DNA of 64,000 nucleotides from Bacteroidota bacterium (GTDB taxonomy: Bacteria; Bacteroidota; Ignavibacteria; Kryptoniales; JAKASW01), in NCBI GenBank assembly GCA_021789975.1, contig JAJYIT010000022.1:1-64000 (forward strand), read 5' to 3'. Position 1 is the first letter of the stretch. Each line of letters starts with the position of its first letter. Under the pieces are notes generated by a model. It was not told where the DNA came from. It was given only the letters and a program-made list of their open reading frames with translations, and ran no database searches. Below, piece after piece: positions 8,161 to 17,397 of this stretch. The translations under genes were made by a program, and so were the position numbers.

Positions 8161-9438
8161 ATGCACATCTGCATTTTTGAAGACGATAATTACACGAAAC
8201 TTCTTCCCCTGGTCTATTTCCGTCCGGTCTATGATCTAAAGTGCGGTATCACGACCCTTCGTGAGAAAATAGCTCGCTCCTTTGCGGATCCGGTCGTGGC
8301 CCTTCACGCCAGGGATTACTTGCGATCTGTTTTAAAAGAAAAGTACGCCGGAGCGTCAGTCAACGAAATCGAGTCGGCGGCGAAAGAGACACTCTTTATA
8401 AATGGGCGGGTTCTTGCCTCTGCAAACAATTTGCAGCAGCTCGGCGTAAAATATCCGGGTAAGGACACCGTGTATACGGTGGGCGAGACGGTGGCCGCGG
8501 CGTGGGTGTCGGGCAAAAATCTTGACACGTTCAGGGATAAATTGAAAACCGGGGCAGTGTTTACCGTAAATGATTTTCGTTCAATGGACAAGAAGACTAT
8601 TGAGAATACCACCGTCATAACTTATCCATGGGATTTAGTGCATCACAACGGCTCGCAATTAGTATCTGATTTTGATGTCATGACTGGCGGACATCCGCAA
8701 ATACTTGGCAAAGTGTACGAAGGTGCGCACCTGCTGAACCCTTCCAGGATTCACATTGAAGAGGGGGCAAAGGTGAAACCGGGTGTGGTACTTGACGCCG
8801 AAGAAGGCCCAATCTATATTTCGAAAAATGCGAAGCTGATGCCGAACGCGGTGGTCGAGGGCCCGGCATTCATTGGTGAGAACAGCATTTTGAAGGTGTC
8901 GGCAAAAGTGTACGAGAATACAACGATCGGTGAAACCTGCAAAGTCGGCGGTGAAGTTGAAGAGTCGATTATACATGCGTACTCCAACAAGCAGCACGAA
9001 GGATTCATTGGCCATGCATACCTGGGTGAATGGGTAAACATCGGAGCCGATTCCAATAACAGTGATTTAAAGAACGACTATGGCAACGTCAAGGTTTACA
9101 ACGAAGGGAAGCTTGTAGATACCGGTTCTCAGTTTGTCGGCCTAACTATGGCGGACCATTCAAAGTGCGGTATCAACTCGATGTTCAATACGGGCACGGT
9201 GGTCGGCGTATGCTGCAACATATTCGGTGCGGGGATGCCCCCGAAGTTTGTACCCTCTTATGGCTGGGGCGGCGGAGCAGAAGGACTGACCGCCTATAGA
9301 ATGGATAAGGCCGTCGAAGTAGCAAAGCGAGTCATGAAAAGGAGAAAGATTGATTTGACAACGGCCGGAGAAAACCTGTTCAAGAAGATCTTTGAGTTGA
9401 CGAAGGGTGAGAGGGCAACCGCTGGAATCGAAGACTAG
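8161..9438 (+). CDS. Alternative GlmU: sugar-1-phosphate nucleotidyltransferase with left-handed beta-helix acyltransferase
   Basis: Related to the Bacteroidota-type GlmU family, thought to make UDP-N-acetylglucosamine for the cell wall from glucosamine-1-phosphate. The N-terminus (IFEDDNYTKLLPLVYFRPV) replaces the classical LAAGxGTRM loop, as is typical of this family. The C-terminal half (about 180-370) is a hexapeptide-repeat beta-helix including HEGFIGHAYLGEWVNIGA. I chose the ATG at 8161, with GAGG seven bases upstream, over an in-frame GTG at 8149; this gives 425 residues. Enzyme specificity is inferred from family and from the neighbouring nagB. Confidence 0.85.
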   Translation: MHICIFEDDNYTKLLPLVYFRPVYDLKCGITTLREKIARSFADPVVALHARDYLRSVLKEKYAGASVNEIESAAKETLFINGRVLASANNLQQLGVKYPGKDTVYTVGETVAAAWVSGKNLDTFRDKLKTGAVFTVNDFRSMDKKTIENTTVITYPWDLVHHNGSQLVSDFDVMTGGHPQILGKVYEGAHLLNPSRIHIEEGAKVKPGVVLDAEEGPIYISKNAKLMPNAVVEGPAFIGENSILKVSAKVYENTTIGETCKVGGEVEESIIHAYSNKQHEGFIGHAYLGEWVNIGADSNNSDLKNDYGNVKVYNEGKLVDTGSQFVGLTMADHSKCGINSMFNTGTVVGVCCNIFGAGMPPKFVPSYGWGGGAEGLTAYRMDKAVEVAKRVMKRRKIDLTTAGENLFKKIFELTKGERATAGIED

Positions 9439-9548
9439 AATCAATCTCCATCGTTCATGAACCATAGGTTGCTTCAATCAATCTCTAACGATGGACTGGC
9501 CTTCCGATTTCATTCTATTTGTGACACTGGTGATAAGCTACTGACTTG

Positions 9549-10259
9549 ATGATTTCAAAAAAAGGATGCGTGGTGCTTTTGAGCGGCGGTCTGGACTCCA
9601 CCACGACCGCCGCTATTGCAATTGATGAGGGATTCAGGTGCCACGCGCTGACATTTGACTACGGCCAACGTAACCGTTGGGAGATCCGTTCTGCAACCGA
9701 AGTTGCGAACCGACTTGGCATAGAGGATCACAGGATTCTGAAAATCGATTTGAGGACCATTGGGGGATCAGCTCTTACGTCGGATAACCCGGTTCCAAAG
9801 CTCCGTGATCTCCACGGGACCGCAACGGATATACCGATAACGTATGTGCCGGCACGGAATACGATTTTCCTTTCAGCCGCGCTGGGATTAGCGGAAGTCG
9901 TTGAAGCGAGCGATATATTCATCGGAGTAAACTCAATAGACTATTCCGGCTATCCAGATTGCCGTCCGGAGTTCATAAATGCGTTTCAGAAGGTTGCAAA
10001 CCTGGCCACTAAAGCGGCGGTGCAGGGAGGGGTGAAATTCAAGATCCACACTCCTCTGATTAGCCTCTCGAAGTCTCAGATTATCAGAAAAGGGCTTTCT
10101 TTAGGAGTTGACTATTCCTTAACCAGAAGCTGCTACGATCCGGGTCAAAACGGGGAAGCTTGCGGGGAATGTGACGCTTGCCAGCTAAGGTTGCGCGCAT
10201 TCAGGAATGTGGGAATGGTAGACCCGATTCGGTATCTGCCGAAGCATCCTGCTCGCTGA
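9549..10259 (+). CDS. queC: 7-cyano-7-deazaguanine synthase
   Basis: ATP-dependent conversion of 7-carboxy-7-deazaguanine to preQ0 in queuosine biosynthesis. The PP-loop SGGLDS is at residues 12-17. The zinc-binding cysteines near the C-terminus are Cys195, Cys205, Cys208 and Cys211 in CGECDAC context, as the family requires. An in-frame TTG lies directly before the chosen ATG at 9549; the ribosome site is weak either way. The length of 236 residues is normal. The other queuosine genes (queD, queE, queF) are not in this window. Confidence 0.94.
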   Translation: MISKKGCVVLLSGGLDSTTTAAIAIDEGFRCHALTFDYGQRNRWEIRSATEVANRLGIEDHRILKIDLRTIGGSALTSDNPVPKLRDLHGTATDIPITYVPARNTIFLSAALGLAEVVEASDIFIGVNSIDYSGYPDCRPEFINAFQKVANLATKAAVQGGVKFKIHTPLISLSKSQIIRKGLSLGVDYSLTRSCYDPGQNGEACGECDACQLRLRAFRNVGMVDPIRYLPKHPAR

Positions 10260-10265
10260 AACGTA

Positions 10266-11126
10266 CTAGTGGTAGTAGAAAATCAGAGATACTATCCCCG
10301 CGAGTACGCAGTACACCGCGAAGGGAGTCAGCCGCCTGTTCTCGATCTTGAAATATGCGGTCAAGAAGCGGACAGAGAGATAAGAACATATCGCCGCGAA
10401 TACGCCTCCAACCAAGGATACACCCATTGCCCTGAGGTTACCGGTTGCAACTAACTTCGTCAGCTCAAGGGCGGCTGCCGCGCCAATTATCGGTGTCGAC
10501 AACAGAAAGGAGAATCTGACCGAGTCTTCGTGAGAGAGACCGACCATTAGAGAGCCTGCCATTGTGGAGCCGGTTCGCGAGAAACCCGGCATCAGCGCAA
10601 GGACTTGCATTAGTCCTACCTTGAACGATTGCCACCAGCCCATTCTGGAAATCCTGACATCGCTGTCAGCGGTGTCAGCGACTGAAGCCTTTCTTCTTAG
10701 GAGTTCCGCGACAAATAGGAGAACTCCGTTGAGTGTCAGGAAAATCGCAGCGAATTTTCCCGACAGCAGATAAACCCGTATCTCGCGTTTGAGCAGCAGA
10801 CCGACCAGGCCTGCAGGAATTGTTCCTACGACGAGGAGCCATCCGAGCCTCGCGTCAGAATCGCTTCTCTCCATTTTTCCCTTGGTAACAGATCTAAAAA
10901 GACCCGAAACGATCCTTACCCAATCCTTCCAAAAGAATAAGAGCAGCACGAGTGCCGTTGCCGCGTGCGTAGCAACGAGGAACATCAAAAAGTATGGACT
11001 CTGCTGATCGATCTTCCAGCCGAACAACCCCGGCAAGATCACACTGTGGCCCAAACTTGAAATAGGGAAGAGTTCCGTAATTCCCTGTAGTATACCAAGT
11101 ACTACGCCTTGTAAGTAAGATAACAT
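10266..11126 (-). CDS. uppP: Undecaprenyl-diphosphatase (BacA type)
   Basis: Recycles the lipid carrier of peptidoglycan synthesis by hydrolysing undecaprenyl diphosphate at the membrane. It has 286 residues with about eight membrane helices. The two family signatures are present: the first near the N-terminus (ITELFPISSLGH, residues 16-27, Glu18 and His27) and the second, PGFSRTGST, in the second half. It converges with queC, separated by 6 bases, and is divergent from the TPR gene. No clear ribosome site lies before the ATG. Confidence 0.93.
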   Translation of the reverse strand: MLSYLQGVVLGILQGITELFPISSLGHSVILPGLFGWKIDQQSPYFLMFLVATHAATALVLLLFFWKDWVRIVSGLFRSVTKGKMERSDSDARLGWLLVVGTIPAGLVGLLLKREIRVYLLSGKFAAIFLTLNGVLLFVAELLRRKASVADTADSDVRISRMGWWQSFKVGLMQVLALMPGFSRTGSTMAGSLMVGLSHEDSVRFSFLLSTPIIGAAAALELTKLVATGNLRAMGVSLVGGVFAAICSYLSVRFLTAYFKIENRRLTPFAVYCVLAGIVSLIFYYH

Positions 11127-11252
11127 GCATAGAGTTTACGAAATGATGGTGTGGAACGCAAGCGAACCCTAATCATCGTGGATTTGATCAACCCTTCAGT
11201 TATTGATTTTTACCTCGCGTGCCGATAACTTCATTTGTGCTGAGAGGCTCCC

Positions 11253-12716
11253 ATGAATAAAGACGACTTTGAGTTCACTCTTGACGATGACGACTATGAC
11301 GAGTTCGAAAAGCGCAACATTAATGAAGAAATAAAGCGCCTTCGGCGAGAAGAACCCACCTTTTCCAGTATTGCTGCGCTGGAAGAGATCATCGATTATT
11401 TCATGAGTCAGGACAAGTACGAAGATGCACTCTATTTCGCCAACAAGTTGATAACCATTGTCCCGGTAAGTGCCGAAAACTGGCTGAGGCGAGGAGAAAT
11501 CAACGAAGCATTGGGGAAATTTGAGGAAGCGCTGGAAGATTACCAAAAAGCCGTTGACATCAATCCGATTGAAGTTGATGCGTTGATTGGCCAGGCAAGC
11601 TGTCTGCAAATGCTTGAAAAGTATGAGGAAGCGTTTGAATGCATACAGCGCGCGCTGGATATCGATCCGGGAAGCGACGAAGCCCTGATGAATCAGGGAA
11701 TCATCCTTGAGAAGCTGACGCGATATGAAGAGGCTTCAAAAGTGTTCAAGTACCTGAGCGAGTTGGATCCGACTGACAAAGATGCGTGGTTTGAAATGGC
11801 TTACTGCTATGATTACCTGGAGCAGCCGGAAAAATCGCTTAGGTGCTACGACAAAGTGATCGAGCTCGATCCTTACAACCATAGGGCCTGGTACAACCGA
11901 GGTATTTCGTTGAACGCGATGGGAAAATACCAGGCCGCGGTGGAGAGTTACGATATGGCCATCGCTATCGATGAGAAGTTTAGCGCCGCCTGGTACAACA
12001 GAAGCAACGCCTTGCTGAGCATGGGGAAGCTTCGCGAGGCCATCGAGAGCTATAAGACGACTTTGCGCTACGAGCCGAAGGATGTCGCATCCTGGCATAA
12101 CATGGCTACTGCCTTCGAAGAACTCAGCGAGTATAAAGATGCCATCAGGTGTTACAGCGAGGCGCTTAAACACGATTCCAATCATGTCGAGTCGTTATTC
12201 GGCAGAGCCGTCTGCTACGATGCGATGAACCTATACAGGAAAGCGCTTGCTGATTTTACCAAGGCTACGGACCTGAATTCCAGCGACCCTGACATCTGGC
12301 ACGCAAAGGGTGACGTTGAATTTACTCTTGATCTGTTCGAGGAGTCTGTCGATAGCTACAAAAAGGTAACTCAGCTCCAACCTGACAATATTGACGGTTG
12401 GCTGGACTTCGGTGACGCGCTGGTGGAATGTGAGAAATTCAAGGAGGGGTTGGAAGCTTACGATAGAGTGATCGCTATGTCCCCGGAATGGGCGGAAGCG
12501 TATTATCAAAAATCCAAGTGCTATCTTCAAATCGGCTCATACTCTGATGCCATCGAGAGTGCGAAGAAAGCACTAGAGCTGGAACCACACAAAGTCAGCA
12601 CCTTTTTTCAGGATTTCGGACAGATACAACATTCGAATCCGGAAATACTTATCAAGTTCGTTTTCCCTGTTTATGAATGGCTTGTGAATGAAAAGAAATA
12701 CACGGCTAAGAGCTGA
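11253..12716 (+). CDS. Large TPR-repeat protein
   Basis: A 487-residue soluble protein made almost wholly of tetratricopeptide repeats (about 12 units from residue 50 to 460). Recurring A-W-Y/N-G-x8-Y-x2-A units such as AWYNRGISLNAMGKYQAAVESY are clear. It begins with an acidic patch (residues 7-17, DDDD included) and has no signal peptide, so it probably acts in the cytoplasm as a protein-binding scaffold. It abuts aroE, with a 7-base gap to the start I chose for aroE, which suggests co-transcription but not a shared function. Confidence 0.85.
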   Translation: MNKDDFEFTLDDDDYDEFEKRNINEEIKRLRREEPTFSSIAALEEIIDYFMSQDKYEDALYFANKLITIVPVSAENWLRRGEINEALGKFEEALEDYQKAVDINPIEVDALIGQASCLQMLEKYEEAFECIQRALDIDPGSDEALMNQGIILEKLTRYEEASKVFKYLSELDPTDKDAWFEMAYCYDYLEQPEKSLRCYDKVIELDPYNHRAWYNRGISLNAMGKYQAAVESYDMAIAIDEKFSAAWYNRSNALLSMGKLREAIESYKTTLRYEPKDVASWHNMATAFEELSEYKDAIRCYSEALKHDSNHVESLFGRAVCYDAMNLYRKALADFTKATDLNSSDPDIWHAKGDVEFTLDLFEESVDSYKKVTQLQPDNIDGWLDFGDALVECEKFKEGLEAYDRVIAMSPEWAEAYYQKSKCYLQIGSYSDAIESAKKALELEPHKVSTFFQDFGQIQHSNPEILIKFVFPVYEWLVNEKKYTAKS

Positions 12717-12723
12717 CGCATTG

Positions 12724-13626
12724 ATGGCTCGGAAAAACCACGCGAAACTTGTCAGTATCATCGGGCATCCCATAGCGCATACCTGGTCACCTGTTATTCA
12801 TGAGACAGCTTTCAAATTATCAAAGCTGAACTTTCTATACCTGGCTTTTGATGTACTGCCAAAAGACCTGGGCGATGCTATGAAAGGAATGCTGGCACTT
12901 GGAATGGCAGGCTGCAACGTTACTGTTCCACATAAAGAAGCTGTCATGGAGTTTCTCGACGGTGTAACGGCCGATGCGCGTCTTGTAGGAGCAGTAAACA
13001 CAGTTTACATTGAGAATGACGGTCTGATGGGGCACAACACCGACGTCGATGGGGTGGTCGAAGCTCTAAAGCCATTTCGTGATCGAATCGCCGGAGAGAC
13101 AGTCACAGTTTTCGGAGCAGGGGGTGGGGCGCGGGCGGTCGTTTATTCGCTTATCTCTTTTTTCCGCCCATCGCAGATCTTTGTTCTGAATAGAGATACT
13201 TCTCGTGCCGAGTTACTGAGGAAATTCTTTGCCGACTCTCAGAATTATTATAACATACGGGTGGCTGAGCTTCACAATACCGACGAGGCGAGCATAATAG
13301 AAAAGAGCAGACTCGTAGTTAATGCTACTACCGTTGGGATGTATCCGTCGAAAGGGGAGAATATTTTGGTCGCTGATTCGGTCGATTTCAACGGGAAGAT
13401 CTTTTTTGATCTGGTATACAATCCATCGGAGACGATGTTCCTGAGAGACGCTTCAAAAAAGAACGCGACTGTAGTCAGTGGTATTGAGATGTTGTACCAC
13501 CAAGCGGCTAAAGCATTCGAGCTTTGGACAGGGACGACAATGCCCCTGGACGATGTCCGCGCCAAACTCGATCCACGTCTGTTAGGTTCAGCCCCCGCCA
13601 GGAAGGGCAGATCTCCGGTCAGCTAG
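12724..13626 (+). CDS. aroE: Shikimate dehydrogenase
   Basis: NADPH-dependent reduction of 3-dehydroshikimate to shikimate in aromatic amino-acid synthesis. The 300-residue product has the substrate motif GHPIAHTWSP (14-23), catalytic Lys71 in NVTVPHK, Asp107 in GHNTDVDG and the nucleotide loop GAGGGARA (131-138). An upstream in-frame ATG at 12688 would add 12 residues and overlap the TPR gene; family alignment favours 12724. Its last 39 bases overlap a convergent small gene. aroK and aroB are a separate pair at 39225-40858. Confidence 0.93.
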   Translation: MARKNHAKLVSIIGHPIAHTWSPVIHETAFKLSKLNFLYLAFDVLPKDLGDAMKGMLALGMAGCNVTVPHKEAVMEFLDGVTADARLVGAVNTVYIENDGLMGHNTDVDGVVEALKPFRDRIAGETVTVFGAGGGARAVVYSLISFFRPSQIFVLNRDTSRAELLRKFFADSQNYYNIRVAELHNTDEASIIEKSRLVVNATTVGMYPSKGENILVADSVDFNGKIFFDLVYNPSETMFLRDASKKNATVVSGIEMLYHQAAKAFELWTGTTMPLDDVRAKLDPRLLGSAPARKGRSPVS

Positions 13627-13941
13627 AAGCTCCCTGATAATAATTAGGGCATCATCTACCGGTTTAGTCGAGATTTGTGAGTTCTTCGCTTCCGTTACAC
13701 TGGTTGACAACCGGCGTGCTGCATCGCGGGCAGCGAGCGACGTTTCATCGAGATCCAGAATTATTTTGAGGCTCTCAGTCGCGCTTACCGGTCGTCCCGA
13801 TCTGCCGAAGTATTTCGTAAGTGCAAATGCCTTTCCCACAGCCCTTCTGGCGCAGACACGCGCTTTGCCATCGTTCCCTAAGCTTTCTGCTTGAATGGCA
13901 TCACGCAGCTCGGCAAGAATATCAGCGGGTAGATTGCTCAT
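13588..13941 (-). CDS. Small helical protein of unknown function
   Basis: A protein of about 117 residues, almost all predicted helix and rich in Ala, Arg and Glu, with no signal peptide or membrane helix. The region ELRDAIQAESLGNDGKARVC looks like a small helical-bundle (HEPN-like) fold, but I cannot assign it to a family with confidence. It starts inside the 3' end of uvrA, with about 20 bases of overlap (in-frame ATGs also at 13947 and 13950), and its 3' end overlaps the convergent aroE by 39 bases. The coupling with uvrA suggests co-translation. Confidence 0.6.
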   Translation of the reverse strand: MSNLPADILAELRDAIQAESLGNDGKARVCARRAVGKAFALTKYFGRSGRPVSATESLKIILDLDETSLAARDAARRLSTSVTEAKNSQISTKPVDDALIIIRELLADRRSALPGGG

Positions 13942-16822
13942 TTCCATCATTGAGGTAATCGGAAAGGAAGTGAGCTGTATATGATTTCTTGTTCTTCACG
14001 ATTAATTCGGGCGGTCCCTCTGTGACAATTCGACCGCCGTTGTCTCCTCCCTCAGGCCCAAGATCTATAATCCAATCTGCACATTTGATAACGTCAAGAT
14101 TGTGCTCAACGATTATGACTGTGTTTCCTTTGTCAACCAGCCTGTGCAGAAGGTCGAGCAATATCCTGATGTCTTCAAAATGAAGGCCAGTAGTGGGCTC
14201 GTCTAGTATATAGAGCGTTTTCCCCGTTGCGACCTTCGATAGCTCCGTGGATAGTTTCACTCTCTGGGCTTCTCCCCCCGACAAAGTGGTTGAGGACTGT
14301 CCGAGTCTGATGTAGCCGAGACCTACATCGAACATAGTCTGGAGTTTCCTCTTTATGCTCGGAATTTCCTCGAACAGTGCAAGGGCATCCTCAACGGTCA
14401 TCTCAAGAACATCTGCGATGCTCTTGTCTTTGTATTTCACATCCAGTGTTGCCGCACTATATCGCTTCCCATTGCAAACCTCGCATTTCACGTAAACGTC
14501 GGGAAGAAAGCTCATCTCGATCCTTCTCATACCGTCTCCCTCACATGCGGGACAACGGCCCTCTTGAACGTTGAACGAGAATCGCCCCGGCTTGTAGCCT
14601 CTCATCCTTGCTTCCGGTAACTGAGCGAATATATCGCGGATTGCAGTGAACACACCAACATAAGTTGCAGGATTAGAACGCGGCGTCCTTCCAATAGGAG
14701 ACTGATCAATATCAACAACTTTATCAATCTTGTCCATCCCAGTTACAGAATCGTAGGGGAGAGGATGGTCCGACAGTCTATAGAAATGCTTACCGAGAAT
14801 CCTGTAAAGCGTATCATTAATGAGACTCGATTTCCCGGATCCGCTCACGCCAGTTATGCAAATGAACAATCCGAGAGGAAACTTTACATCGATATTCTTC
14901 AGATTGTTACCGGTAGCTCCCTTCAGGGTGAGGTAGGATCCGTTCGGCTTTCTGCGCTCTTCTTTCGGTCTGATCGGTATTCTCTTTTCATCCCTCAAGT
15001 AGGCGGCGGTCAACGATTTCTCTCTTTCGGCAATTATTTCACCGAATGTTCCCGCCTTGACAACGTATCCGCCGTGTTCTCCTGCCCCTGGTCCCAGATC
15101 TACTATGTAGTCTGCGTTCTCCATAGTTTCACGATCGTGTTCTACAACGACTACGGTGTTGCCGAGATCCCTGAGTGACTTGAGCGAGTTCAAGAGCCTT
15201 ATGTTGTCTCGTTGGTGCAGACCGATTGACGGCTCGTCAATCACATACAGAACTCCGGTCAGTTGCGAACCTATCTGTGTTGCAAGCCGTATTCTTTGTG
15301 ACTCTCCGCCTGAAAGTGTCCCGGACGGCCTGTTCAGGGTTAGATAGTCAAGACCTACATTCAGTAGAAATCCGAGCCTGCTCTTTATCTCGTGCAGGAT
15401 CGGACGGGCAATAGTCTGCTCCCTCTTTCCAAGTTTCATCCTCTCGAAAATCGGGCTCACTTTATCTACCGGACTTTTGACGACGGAATCTATTGTGATT
15501 TCATTATCTCCGGCGTCAATGAGCCGAACGAACCTGCTTTCCGGCCTTAGTCTAGTGCCTCCACACTCTTCGCATTCGACCAGGGGGAGGTGGGCTTCAA
15601 TCTCACTGCTCTTGTCGCCAAAATATACTTCGAAGTCCAAACTTGAGAGCATCGGAATCAATCCCTCAAACTTCGTATTAAGGTTAGAGATTGACAAACC
15701 TGCGAACTTAATTCCCTTTGTCGACGATTTCAGGTTCCTGCCATAGAAGAGGAGATCGCGTGTCTCATTGTCGAATTCCTCAAGCGGAGTATTGGTATTC
15801 TTATCATGCGTCTCCAACACGCTGTTCAGGAGGCTCAAAAGGAAGAAATCGTCTTTCTTCGGGAATAGCAAAGCTCCTTCGGTGATGGAAGATTTTGGAT
15901 CAACTATGAGAGCATCCGGAGTGATCCTTCTGCTCAGCCCGGTTCCACCACATGTGCGGCACATCCCAAATTTAGAATTGAAAGAAAAGGAGTTGGGGGC
16001 TATTTCGGGATAGCTGGTTCCGCATTTCGGACAAGACTTCAACCTGCTGAAGAGCTGCTCACTCTTGTTCTCGTGGTTTATTAGAATTAGTCTACCTGAT
16101 CCTTTTTCAAGAGACAATTTTAGGGAATCTCTCAGACGGGAGACAGACTTCTTCTGAACCCGGACTTTGTCAACGACAAGCTCGATATTGTGTGTGCCAT
16201 AACGTGATACTTCAAGCCCCTCTTCAAGGTTGCGTACCTGCCCATCGACTCTTACTTGCACGTAGCCCTCTGCCATGAGCTCACGGAATAACTCGCGATA
16301 ATGCCCCTTCCTCCCGGTGACAAGGGGTGCCAGCAGCAAGATATTCTTACCTTCAAAATCAGACAAGATCGATTTGAGGATCTGATCCTGAGTCTGTTGC
16401 CTGACAGGAACATTGCATCGTGTGCAGAATTGCGTTCCGACTTTTGCGAAGAGCAACCTGATATAATCGTGAATCTCAGTCACCGTTCCGACGGTTGAAT
16501 GAGGATTCGAACTGATCGTTTTCTGTTCAATTGCAACGGATGGGCTGAGCCCTTCGATCAGATCGACGTCCGGTCTCTCGAGAATCTGCAGGAATTGCCT
16601 CGCGTAGGCCATCATGGTCTCCAGATAGCGGCGTTGGCCTTCGGCATAAATTGTGTCGAATGCCAGAGATGATTTGCCGCTTCCGCTGAGTCCGGTTATC
16701 ACTACGAACTTATTGCGCGGGAGGTCGAGGTCGATCGATTTGAGGTTGTGCTGCCTCGCCCCGCGAATAATTATCTTGGTTGTATCCGGGCTAATGTCCT
16801 TTATATCCGTAGCTTTTCCCAT
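13922..16822 (-). CDS. uvrA: Excinuclease ABC subunit A
   Basis: Damage-recognition ATPase of nucleotide excision repair. It has two ABC ATPase halves, each with Walker A (GLSGSGKSS at about 44-52; GVSGSGKSS in the second half) and a signature (LSGGESQR and LSGGEAQR) followed by a DEPS/DEPT Walker B. The zinc-finger pairs CPKC...CRTC and CPAC...CEVC are intact. I chose the ATG at 16822 (966 residues), which fits family length; an in-frame GTG at 16882 would add 20 residues. uvrB and uvrC proper are not in the window, though a UvrC-like fusion lies at 29345. Confidence 0.95.
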   Translation of the reverse strand: MGKATDIKDISPDTTKIIIRGARQHNLKSIDLDLPRNKFVVITGLSGSGKSSLAFDTIYAEGQRRYLETMMAYARQFLQILERPDVDLIEGLSPSVAIEQKTISSNPHSTVGTVTEIHDYIRLLFAKVGTQFCTRCNVPVRQQTQDQILKSILSDFEGKNILLLAPLVTGRKGHYRELFRELMAEGYVQVRVDGQVRNLEEGLEVSRYGTHNIELVVDKVRVQKKSVSRLRDSLKLSLEKGSGRLILINHENKSEQLFSRLKSCPKCGTSYPEIAPNSFSFNSKFGMCRTCGGTGLSRRITPDALIVDPKSSITEGALLFPKKDDFFLLSLLNSVLETHDKNTNTPLEEFDNETRDLLFYGRNLKSSTKGIKFAGLSISNLNTKFEGLIPMLSSLDFEVYFGDKSSEIEAHLPLVECEECGGTRLRPESRFVRLIDAGDNEITIDSVVKSPVDKVSPIFERMKLGKREQTIARPILHEIKSRLGFLLNVGLDYLTLNRPSGTLSGGESQRIRLATQIGSQLTGVLYVIDEPSIGLHQRDNIRLLNSLKSLRDLGNTVVVVEHDRETMENADYIVDLGPGAGEHGGYVVKAGTFGEIIAEREKSLTAAYLRDEKRIPIRPKEERRKPNGSYLTLKGATGNNLKNIDVKFPLGLFICITGVSGSGKSSLINDTLYRILGKHFYRLSDHPLPYDSVTGMDKIDKVVDIDQSPIGRTPRSNPATYVGVFTAIRDIFAQLPEARMRGYKPGRFSFNVQEGRCPACEGDGMRRIEMSFLPDVYVKCEVCNGKRYSAATLDVKYKDKSIADVLEMTVEDALALFEEIPSIKRKLQTMFDVGLGYIRLGQSSTTLSGGEAQRVKLSTELSKVATGKTLYILDEPTTGLHFEDIRILLDLLHRLVDKGNTVIIVEHNLDVIKCADWIIDLGPEGGDNGGRIVTEGPPELIVKNKKSYTAHFLSDYLNDGNEQSTR

Positions 16823-17213
16823 GTGAGGGGAGAATTTACCAGAATAGTTCTGAATGATCAATCCAATGGAAGGTCCGTTCACCCTGCTTGGCTTTCTGCA
16901 AACCCAACCGACAGTTGCAGCATAGCTTACAGGAAGTTATATTTTTCCCAGGGTTTGCGCTGCACCACCTATTCGCAGAATTAACAACTGTCTTGTCAGT
17001 AGGACATAGATTGGTTTTACGATTTGACATGTCAGAGGCCCGTCTGAGTTTAGAGCCAGACGGAGATGCATAACGATCTGCCTCGCAGGGCATTTGCTTC
17101 AGGATTTCAAGGTGAGCAACTGGTCGTGATTAGAACCTGAACTTCCTAAAAAGTCCTCTTTCAAGTCTGGTTGTGATTGCGTGTGTTGCACAGATTGTCA
17201 GGAGGCACCTTGT
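16823..17213. promoter_or_regulatory. Divergent intergenic region with palindromes
   Basis: This stretch between uvrA and the sensor kinase holds no gene I would defend. It contains a perfect 10-bp palindrome, TGACATGTCA, at about 17025-17034. Just after it, a 7-bp inverted repeat (CCGTCTG, CAGACGG, 10-base loop) lies at about 17040-17063. These could be operator sites for uvrA or the kinase operon. Their function is a guess. Confidence 0.3.
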
Positions 17214-17393
17214 ATGGAGCAGACCGCACCAGCATACGATGAGCGAGAAGACTCATCGTTCGTGACATTTGGGAGACTGTCCACATCACGTTTGAAGGAG
17301 TTTATCGACTTCTGCCATGACGAGGAGGCGACCACATCGAATCTCCTATGCTTGTTCATGCATCCCCAATTATTTCTAATGCCTGTCGCTTGA
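17214..17393 (+). CDS. Possible small upstream protein or leader peptide
   Basis: A 59-codon reading frame with an AGGAGG ribosome site eight bases before its ATG. It ends just before the kinase start at 17398. The kinase start itself has no good ribosome site, so translation of this frame may feed the kinase by coupling. An 8-bp hairpin (ACGATGAG / CTCATCGT) lies inside it at about 17236-17259. The peptide is acidic at first and ends hydrophobic, and it resembles no family I know. It may equally be chance. Confidence 0.35.
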   Translation: MEQTAPAYDEREDSSFVTFGRLSTSRLKEFIDFCHDEEATTSNLLCLFMHPQLFLMPVA

Positions 17394-17397
17394 CTTG

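Noticed and set aside
17181-17213. Cysteine-rich extension (CCTDCQEAPC) of the small frame before the kinase
   Set aside because: It looked metal-binding, but the strong ribosome site lies inside this extension, so translation should start after it at 17214.
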